Below are positions 7,807 to 15,400 of a stretch of 25,267 nt of DNA, piece after piece. Each line of letters begins with the position of its first letter. The stretch's first letter is position 1. The DNA is taken from the NCBI GenBank assembly GCA_964370225.1, contig CAYJII010000036.1, forward strand, positions 1-25,267, read 5' to 3'. The position numbers and the translations under genes are program-made. The notes under the pieces were generated by a model. It had not been told where the DNA came from. It worked only from the letters and a program-made list of their open reading frames with translations, and did not search any database. The DNA comes from CAYJII01 sp964370225 (GTDB lineage Bacteria; Bacillota; Clostridia; Oscillospirales; Ruminococcaceae).

Positions 7807-7821
7807 ATTTACAATAATTCA

Positions 7822-8394
7822 TCATTTATTTTCGTACATTCTTAGTATCCCCTCAGCGACTGCTCGCCTTGTAATTCTGCCATCCATAGCTTCACGCTCT
7901 ATATGCTTGTGCGCCTCATCCTCCGTCATATTGAGGTAGGAAATTAGCACACTCTTTGCCTTTGAAACTATTTTTATATCCGCTATTTTTTCGACTAATT
8001 TTGTATTTTCTTTTTGTATCTTTCTCATCCGATTATGCGCAGCCTTAGCTAGCTTTAAAGAAAACCACAACATATTTTTATTGATTGGTTTTGCTATAGT
8101 AATAACACCATCATCCTCTACATGACTAGAAACTTCTTCATAATAATCACTTTTTACAATTAAAATAACTTGACTTATCTCTTTTGAGATTATGTGACGA
8201 GAAAGTTTTTCTCCTGATTCATCTTTTAGGGGAGAATTAATAATAACCAAATCAAAGTCCTGTTCTGAAACTATACGCCTAGACTGCTGGCCGGTTGAGG
8301 CAGTGACAACTCTTTCTATCGAAAACTCTTTTAAAATAGCTGACAATAATTCTGTTCCCTTATCAACAGCAGAAATTATTAACGCGCTTTCGAT
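7822..8394 (-). CDS. ANTAR-domain response-regulator-like antiterminator with degenerate receiver
   Basis: A protein of 190 residues if read from ATC 8394. Residues 1-115 look like a CheY-type receiver; the C-terminal part (about 125-187: IKIVSKAKSVLISYLNMTED, then EAHKHIEREAMD) is an ANTAR domain, which binds paired RNA hairpins and stops terminator formation. The receiver is degenerate: where the phosphorylated Asp should be (VLLD) there is VIIN with N53, and the acidic pair after the first strand is missing, while the conserved Lys K102 (IAKP) remains. The start is odd. The first strand of the receiver (ESALIISAVDKG) requires translation from 8394, where GGGAGGTGAG lies 7 nt upstream, but the codon is ATC; the only canonical start is TTG at 8346, which would cut off this strand and lacks a good ribosome-binding site. 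It follows the glutamine synthetase-like gene by 51 nt. Confidence 0.88.
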   Translation of the reverse strand: MESALIISAVDKGTELLSAILKEFSIERVVTASTGQQSRRIVSEQDFDLVIINSPLKDESGEKLSRHIISKEISQVILIVKSDYYEEVSSHVEDDGVITIAKPINKNMLWFSLKLAKAAHNRMRKIQKENTKLVEKIADIKIVSKAKSVLISYLNMTEDEAHKHIEREAMDGRITRRAVAEGILRMYENK

Positions 8395-8400
8395 AACCTC

Positions 8401-8406
8401 ACCTCC
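8401..8406 (-). promoter_or_regulatory. ribosome-binding site that fixes the ANTAR start
   Basis: GGAGGT (8406-8401) within GGGAGGTGAG lies 6-7 nt before ATC 8394-8392. No ATG, GTG or TTG occurs in frame between the upstream stop and TTG 8346. Confidence 0.7.
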
Positions 8407-8445
8407 CTTCGGTAATAATTAAACTAAACATATATCATGTCTACT

Positions 8446-9696
8446 TTAATATAGATTAAAACATTTTTTTGTAATATAACTTTCTTTGTCCTGTGCGTCG
8501 TTGTATCCATCACATTGTAATGATTTTTCATATAGTATGCCATCTAAAAGTTTGCTTCCGATTGTGTTGGCCACAAAAGTGGAGTTTTCTCCTAATTTTA
8601 TAGCCTCGACTAGCGAATTAGGCAATTCCTTTTTGCTTTTCACATCCATAAGACTAAGCTCGTTTTCTATGCCATAAAGCCCCGCCTTAATAATCAAAGC
8701 AAATGCAAGGTATGGATTTATGGTGCAGTCCGGTGAGCTTAATTCTATCAGTATGTTATTCTCATTAGTTTCCATGATTTTAACAAACGAACTCCCACCA
8801 CTATTTTCAGTGCTCACAACCGACGGCGCTCCATGAGTATAAAGTCTTTCATACGAATTCACAGTAGGATTTAAAAACATTGTAATCTGTACCGCTTTTT
8901 TAATTATCCCCGCAACAAAATAGTCCGACTGCTTTGCAAAACCGCCTTTTGCTGCTCCAGAAATAGAGATATTAAGTCTTAAGCCGCTCCCTGCTTCGTC
9001 TTTGAGTGGTTTTGGCATAAATGAGGCATAAAGCCCATTTCTTGCAGAAATTGCTTTTACGACGGATTTAAATGTTAAAAAATTATCTGCTGCACTCAAA
9101 GCGTCACTGTACTTGAAATCAATTTCATTTTGCCCTGGTCCCTTTTCATGATGTGAAACCATTGGCTGTAGTCCCATTTCCTCAAGATTAAGACATATCT
9201 CACGTCGTATATTTTCCCCTTTATCGAGCGGGGCAATATCACAATATCCACCAAAGTCGAGCGTATTATATGTGGGGTCGCCATTTTCATCAGTTTTAAA
9301 GAGGTAAAATTCGCAATCTGTGCGAATTTTACATCGCAACCCTTTTTGCTCAAACTTCTGCAGAGCATTTTTCAGTATTAATCTACTATCACCATAATAA
9401 TCTTCGCCTTTAGCATTCTTTATATAACAGTAAAAGCGCACTACTCTGCCAGGGCCTGGTCTCCATGGTAATACGGTTAATGTCGTAGGGTCTGGAAAAA
9501 GCAAAAGATTTCCTTCTTCAAACCCCTTTATCGCATTACCTTTTAAAACTACTCCTTTTTCAAAAGCATCTGCTAGCTCATTTGCCATAATAGAGATGTT
9601 TTTATGCACTCCAAACGGATCACAAAAACCAAGACGAATAAACTTCACGTCATTTTCTGCTATAAATTCTAATACATCATTGATTGTATTATTCAA
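8446..9696 (-). CDS. divergent glutamine synthetase-like protein, probably without catalytic activity
   Basis: A 416-residue member of the type I glutamine synthetase family (usual length about 444), recognisable along its whole length: FYLF, HHEKGPGQNEIDFKY (182-196), FMPKP, NPTVNSYERL (276-285) and NPYLAFA. Compared from memory with GlnA of E. coli and Bacillus, key residues are lost. The ammonium-site Asp50 of FDGSSI is K52 in LKGNAI; Glu129 is D127; the metal ligand His269 of GSGMH is R240 in GSGLR; the flap Glu327 is deleted; the active-site arginines of the NRS and VEVR motifs are replaced. Ligands equivalent to Glu131, 212, 220 and 357 remain (E129, E184, E191, E318). It therefore likely binds nucleotide or glutamate without making glutamine. 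The start is TTG 9696, with AAAGGAG just after the purA stop (16-nt gap), so it is probably translationally coupled to purA. The ANTAR gene follows. Confidence 0.88.
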   Translation of the reverse strand: MNNTINDVLEFIAENDVKFIRLGFCDPFGVHKNISIMANELADAFEKGVVLKGNAIKGFEEGNLLLFPDPTTLTVLPWRPGPGRVVRFYCYIKNAKGEDYYGDSRLILKNALQKFEQKGLRCKIRTDCEFYLFKTDENGDPTYNTLDFGGYCDIAPLDKGENIRREICLNLEEMGLQPMVSHHEKGPGQNEIDFKYSDALSAADNFLTFKSVVKAISARNGLYASFMPKPLKDEAGSGLRLNISISGAAKGGFAKQSDYFVAGIIKKAVQITMFLNPTVNSYERLYTHGAPSVVSTENSGGSSFVKIMETNENNILIELSSPDCTINPYLAFALIIKAGLYGIENELSLMDVKSKKELPNSLVEAIKLGENSTFVANTIGSKLLDGILYEKSLQCDGYNDAQDKESYITKKCFNLY

Positions 9697-9712
9697 TTAA
9701 GTCAACTCCTTT

Positions 9713-10981
9713 TTATAGCGTAATATAGCTCTCACGGTCAGGACCGACAGATACATATTTAATTTGACAACCCATTTGTTTTTCAATGTATCGAATATAA
9801 TCTACTGCCGTTTGCGGCAAATCTTCAAGTTTTCTGCAACCAGAAATATCGCAACCAAAACCAGGCATGTACTCATATACAGGTTTCGCTCTCAAAAGCG
9901 CATCCCCTGTAGGAAAATCGTGGACGATTTCTCCATCTACTTCATATGCTGTGCACACTGGTATTTTCTCAAGATAGCTTAGTATATCAAGTTTAGTCAA
10001 GGCTATTTGTGTTGCTCCTTGCATTTGCACACCAAAGCGTGATGCAACTACATCAAATCCACCTACACGACGTGGTCTGCCTGTTGCAGCACCAAATTCG
10101 CTACCAACTCCTCTAAGCTCTTCAGCTTCATCTCCGAAGAGTTCTGCGGTAAATGGGCCTTCTCCAACACAGCTAGAATACGCTTTCATAATGCCTATAG
10201 TTCCCTGCAACTGCACCCCAGGGATACCTGCTCCTATTGGTGCATATGCCGCAATAGTTGAGGACGAAGACGTGTACGGATAAATACCAAAATCAATATC
10301 ACGAAGAGCTCCTAGTTGCGCTTCAAACATAATATTTTTGTTTTCCTTAACCGCCTTCATAAGGTAAGCTGTTACATCAGTAATAAATGGTTTTATCTCT
10401 TTTGCGCTCTTCATTAGAGTTTCAAAAACTTCATTAGCGTCAAGTGGGGTTGTGTCATATCCACTTAATGTGATATTTTTCCACTCTACGATGTCTGTGA
10501 TTTTTTCTTTAAGTGTAACCTCATCAAACAAATCAGAAAAACGCAAAGTTTTTTTCATGAATTTGTCTGCATAAACAGGTGCAATTCCGCGCCTTGTCGA
10601 ACCAAATTTTTTGTCCTTCAGTCTATCTTCTTCTAGGCAATCTTGTAAAACGTGGTATGGCATACAAATAGTAGCCCTACTACTAATTTTTAGATTATCA
10701 GGTGTTATTTTTATCCCATTATCGGTTAGTGATTTTATTTCTTTGCATAGATGCTCTAAATCCACTACCATGCCATTGCCCATAACATTGACAGTAGTAT
10801 CACGCAGTATACCTGATGGTAGCAAGTTTAAAATAAATTTCCCACGCTCATTTATAACTGTGTGTCCAGCATTATTGCCGCCTTGATATCTACATATGAT
10901 ATCATAATCACTCGAAAGCAAATCAACCATTCTCCCTTTACCTTCGTCACCCCAGTTTGTTCCTACAATTGCAGTTATCAT
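9713..10981 (-). CDS. purA: adenylosuccinate synthetase
   Basis: A 422-residue enzyme that joins IMP and aspartate with GTP to form adenylosuccinate, the first step towards AMP. The N-terminal GTP-binding loop and general base (GTNWGDEGKGRMVD), the following GGNNAGHTV, and the family motifs PYTSSSST and GAATGRPRRVGGFD are present. ATG 10981 has AAAGGGTG upstream. It lies 44 nt behind gltD and 16 nt before the synthetase-like gene, all on the same strand with no terminator. Placing a purine gene inside a glutamate/glutamine operon is unusual; it fits co-control of a nitrogen-consuming pathway. Confidence 0.96.
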   Translation of the reverse strand: MITAIVGTNWGDEGKGRMVDLLSSDYDIICRYQGGNNAGHTVINERGKFILNLLPSGILRDTTVNVMGNGMVVDLEHLCKEIKSLTDNGIKITPDNLKISSRATICMPYHVLQDCLEEDRLKDKKFGSTRRGIAPVYADKFMKKTLRFSDLFDEVTLKEKITDIVEWKNITLSGYDTTPLDANEVFETLMKSAKEIKPFITDVTAYLMKAVKENKNIMFEAQLGALRDIDFGIYPYTSSSSTIAAYAPIGAGIPGVQLQGTIGIMKAYSSCVGEGPFTAELFGDEAEELRGVGSEFGAATGRPRRVGGFDVVASRFGVQMQGATQIALTKLDILSYLEKIPVCTAYEVDGEIVHDFPTGDALLRAKPVYEYMPGFGCDISGCRKLEDLPQTAVDYIRYIEKQMGCQIKYVSVGPDRESYITL

Positions 10982-11025
10982 AATTACACCCTTTCATACT
11001 TAAACAAAAATTTTATTATTAATTT

Positions 11026-12465
11026 TTAATAATCTGATAGATATTCATCTACCTCTTTTGAACATTTAATACCATCTGCTATCGCCCATACTACAAGCGA
11101 TTGTCCCCTTTTCATATCACCGCAAGCAAAAACGCCATCTTCGTCAGTTTTAAAAGAAACACTTTCCTTTTCAGGTATTTTCACACCCTGTGTAGAATAC
11201 TCTTCAAATCCTATGAAACCAGCAGCTATTAGCAGCAAATCTGCTTCTATCGTCTCCTCGCTTCCCTCAACTTCACATAGTTTTCCATCTTTAAAGTTGA
11301 CCTTAACAGTGATTACTCCAGTGATTTTATTATCCTTTTCTATTATTTCCTTAATCGTAGTTTGATACACTCTTGGATCATTTCCAAAAACTTCGATTGC
11401 TTCCTGCTGTCCATAGTCAGTGACGCAAACTTTTGGCCACTCTGGCCACGGGTTAGTTGGCATGCGTTCATCCGATGCTTTAGGCATCATTTCTATCTGC
11501 ACCACTGATTTTGCACCGTGACGTATTGAGGTTGCAATGCAGTCATTACCTGTATCTCCCCCGCCAAGAACTACTACATTTTTGCCTTTTGCATCAATGT
11601 AGTTTTTGTCGGAAAGATCGCTTTTTAGTAGGCTTTTTGTAGTACTACTTAAAAAGTCAACTGCATAATATACTCCATCTGCTTTCCTGTTTTTCACAGA
11701 TAAATCTCTAGCTTTTCTTGCACCACAGCATAAAACAATTGCATCAAATTCAGCCGACAATTTGTCTAGCTTTAAGTTTTTGCCAAAATTCATATTAGCA
11801 ACAAAATTTATTCCCTCTGCTGTCATAAGGTCAATACGACGCTGCACTATTTTCTTATCCAGCTTCATATTTGGTATCCCATACATCAGCAGACCGCCAA
11901 ATCTGTCATCACGTTCGAACACTGTGACATTATGTCCTCGGTAATTAAGTCGCTGAGCCACAGCCAGTCCAGCTGGACCTGAGCCAATTACCGCTACTTT
12001 TTTATCACTGCGTACCGCCGGTGGTTTTGGTTTCATATCACCGCTAGCAAATCCTTGTTCTATCAAAAACAACTCATTATCTCGAATAGTCACAGCATTA
12101 TCAAGACTTTCCATACCATTTATACAAGCCTTTTCGCAGAGTGCTGGGCATACTCTCCCAGTAAACTCAGGGAAACAGCTAGTCTTCAATAATCTTGAAA
12201 GACCGTGTGTAAATTTGCCATTGTAAATTTCGTTATTCCACTCTGGTATAAGGTTATTGAGTGGGCATCCAGTAACCATACCCGCAAGCTTGAGCGCTGA
12301 GCCACAAAAAGGCACGCCGCAGTCCATGCACCTTGCCCCTTGTTTTTGGCGCTCCTCTACCGAATTAATATCGTAAAACTCGTTATAGTTTTTTATTCGC
12401 TCGCAAACCGAGAGGCGAGCGTTACCATTTCTCTCATATTCTAAAAAACCTGTTGGCTTTCCCAT
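11026..12465 (-). CDS. gltD: glutamate synthase small (beta) subunit
   Basis: A 479-residue flavoprotein that passes electrons from NAD(P)H to the large subunit. The N-terminal part carries the cysteines of two [4Fe-4S] clusters (CMDCGVPFCG, GCPLNNLIPEW, CFPEFTGRVCPALCEKAC). A first Rossmann fold binds FAD (VAVIGSGPAGLAVAQRL, then ERDDRFGG), a second binds the nicotinamide cofactor (VVVLGGGDTGNDC), and the C-terminal GVFACGDMKRGQSLVVWAI closes the FAD site. The start ATG 12465 is preceded by AAAGGAG. It lies 17 nt behind gltB, so the two subunits are co-transcribed and probably translationally coupled. Confidence 0.97.
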   Translation of the reverse strand: MGKPTGFLEYERNGNARLSVCERIKNYNEFYDINSVEERQKQGARCMDCGVPFCGSALKLAGMVTGCPLNNLIPEWNNEIYNGKFTHGLSRLLKTSCFPEFTGRVCPALCEKACINGMESLDNAVTIRDNELFLIEQGFASGDMKPKPPAVRSDKKVAVIGSGPAGLAVAQRLNYRGHNVTVFERDDRFGGLLMYGIPNMKLDKKIVQRRIDLMTAEGINFVANMNFGKNLKLDKLSAEFDAIVLCCGARKARDLSVKNRKADGVYYAVDFLSSTTKSLLKSDLSDKNYIDAKGKNVVVLGGGDTGNDCIATSIRHGAKSVVQIEMMPKASDERMPTNPWPEWPKVCVTDYGQQEAIEVFGNDPRVYQTTIKEIIEKDNKITGVITVKVNFKDGKLCEVEGSEETIEADLLLIAAGFIGFEEYSTQGVKIPEKESVSFKTDEDGVFACGDMKRGQSLVVWAIADGIKCSKEVDEYLSDY

Positions 12466-12482
12466 AGCATAAACTCCTTTTT

Positions 12483-15400
12483 CTATTGTGATAGCGAAGC
12501 TGTAAATGCTCCCATAACTGCATCTTCTTGTGAAGCACCGTTTTCTTTAAACTCAGCAATTAGATTTAGCATTTGCATATATCTGTTTGGCACAATCTTT
12601 TTAAAGTTTGGCAGATATTCATCAAATTTTTCTAATATCCTTTTTGCAAGCGATGAACCTGTTTCATTATAATGGTTTTCAATATGTGCTTTTAGCTCGG
12701 CTACATCTTCTCTTTGACTAACCTCTTCCATTGAAACAAATTCCTTATTTAGTTTAAGGTATAGCTCGCGTTTTTCATCAAGCACATACGCGATACCACC
12801 GCTCATACCAGCTGCAAAGTTTTTACCTGTTTCGCCCAATATAACTGCCACACCACCTGTCATGTACTCAAGACCATGGTCACCACATCCCTCAACTACG
12901 CATACACAGCCAGAGTTTCTCACCATAAATCGTTCTCCTGCAATACCATTAATATAGCTTTTTCCAGAAGTAGCCCCATAAAACGCTACATTGCCTACAA
13001 TGATGTTATCTTCCGCTTCAAACGTAGCTTTTTCTGGTGGGGTAACAATAATTTTACCGCCAGAAAGTCCTTTTCCTAAATAATCATTTGTATCCCCTTG
13101 CAATCTCATAGTAAGACCTTTTGGGATAAATGCGCCGAATGATTGACCAACGCCACCAACGCAGTTGAGTACAAAAGTATCTTCTGCTAGCGAACTACCA
13201 TGCTTTGCAGTAATTTCTGAACCTAAAATTGTACCTACTGTTCTATTTATGCTTGAAAGCGCAATATGTTCTTCATGTGCTTTTCCGCTTTCAATTGCCT
13301 TTTTAAACTTTTTAAGCAGTACCGCTTCATCCACTGTTTCAGATAACTTGAAATCATATGAATTATTGGGATTAAATAGTCTCTCTTCATGGTTTGCATA
13401 TTCAGTCGAGATGATTTTGCTCATATCAACAAGCTCTGCTCGTCTTGTTACTTTTTTCTCTTTAACTTTAACTAAATCAGTTCTACCTGTAAGTTCATCA
13501 AGATTTTTCACGCCAAGTTTTGCCATGATTTCGCGAAGTTCCTCTGCAATGAATTTCATAAAGTTTTCTACATATTCTGGTTTGCCTTTAAATCTTTTGC
13601 GCAAACATTCATTTTGAGTTGCTATACCAACAGGACAGGTGTCAAGATTACATACTCTCATCATCATACATCCCATTGCAACAAGAGGTGCACTAGCAAA
13701 ACCAAACTCCTCAGCACCTAATATTGCTGCAATTGCAACATCGCGCCCACTCATCAACTTGCCATCTGCTTCTATAACAACACGAGATCTCAGACCATTT
13801 TGAATTAGAGTTTGGTGCGTTTCTGCAACCCCCAACTCCCATGGTAAACCTGCATCTAAAATTGAACTTATTGGTGCAGCACCTGTTCCGCCATCGTATC
13901 CTGAAATAAGTATTACCGATGCGCCTGCTTTTGCAACACCGGCAGCAATTGTGCCTACTCCAGCTTCAGAAACTAGTTTTACAGATATTCTAGCTGCACG
14001 ATTTGCATTTTTCAAATCGTATATCAGTTGCGCTAAATCTTCTATTGAATAGATATCATGATGCGGTGGTGGAGAGATTAACGATACACCTGGTGTGGAG
14101 TGTCTAGTCTTAGCTACCCAAGGGTACACTTTTGCACCTGGCAAATGTCCTCCTTCACCTGGTTTTGCGCCCTGAGCCATTTTAATTTGAATTTCTTTTG
14201 CAGACATCAAATATTCGCTTGTAACACCAAAGCGCCCTGAGGCTACCTGTTTAATTGCACTATTTCTTTCTGTTAATAGACGTGTCGGTTCTTCCCCGCC
14301 TTCGCCTGAGTTTGATTTTGCTCCAAGCCTATTCATTGCAATAGCCATGCACTCATGTGCTTCTTTTGAAATTGAGCCATATGACATTGCTCCAGTTTTA
14401 AACCTTTTCACAATTTCAGCCACTGACTGTACTTCACTTATTGGTATTGCGTTGTTCTCATCAAATTTAAATGCTAATAAACCTCTTAATGTGTGTGGTT
14501 TATGCTCATCATCAACCATAGCAGTGTATTCTTTAAAGCGATTGTAATCACCATTTTTCACCGCTTGTTGTAACGCTATTATAATACTTGGGCTATATAG
14601 ATGATCCTCTTTATCCTCACCACTACGCAATCTTAAAAAGCCTGTACTATCAAGCGTGTTATCCACACCAAGACCTAATGGGTCAAATGCGCTTGAATGT
14701 CTAAACTCCACGCCTTCTTCGATTTCCCTGAGTCCTATTCCTTCCACTCGAGAGATAGTGTTTGTAAAATATTTATCTATAACTTGTTTATTAATACCTA
14801 CAGCTTCAAATATTTGCGCTGATTGGTAGGATTGTAATACTGATATCCCCATTTTTGCAGATACCTTTACTATACCATGCAGTACCGCATGATTATAATC
14901 CTGTACCGCGGTATAAGGATCTTTGTCTAATACTTTTTCCTCGATAAGCTCCTCTATACATTCATGTGCAAGATATGGATGTATTGCACGTGCGCCATAG
15001 CCGAGTAATGAAGCAAACTGATGAACATCACGTGGTTCAGCGCTCTCCAATACTATAGATACAGCAGTGCGTTTTTTTGTTCTTATCAAATGTTGTTCCA
15101 TTGCAGAAACAGCGAGTAAAGATGGGATAGCAACATGATTTTCATCCACACCTCTGTCTGATAAGACAATGATGTTTGCGCCTTTTTTATACGCCCTGTC
15201 GCAGTTTACAAAAAGCTGTTCTAGCGCTTGTTCTAACGAAGTGTTTTTATAATAGCAAATCGACACAGTATCGGTTTTAAAACCTTTAGAATTAAGATTT
15301 TTTATCTTAATTAAATCTGTACCTGTCAAAATAGGATTTTGCACCTCTAACACTCTACAGTTGTCGGCTGTATCCTCAAGTAAATTACCGTCTGAACCTA

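Noticed and set aside
7692..7821. Lysine riboswitch or T-box before dapF
   Set aside because: None of the conserved motifs of either class is present, and no terminator follows.
13165..13617. Long plus-strand open frame opposite gltB
   Set aside because: It is an antisense shadow of a well-supported gene, with no ribosome-binding site or recognisable protein.
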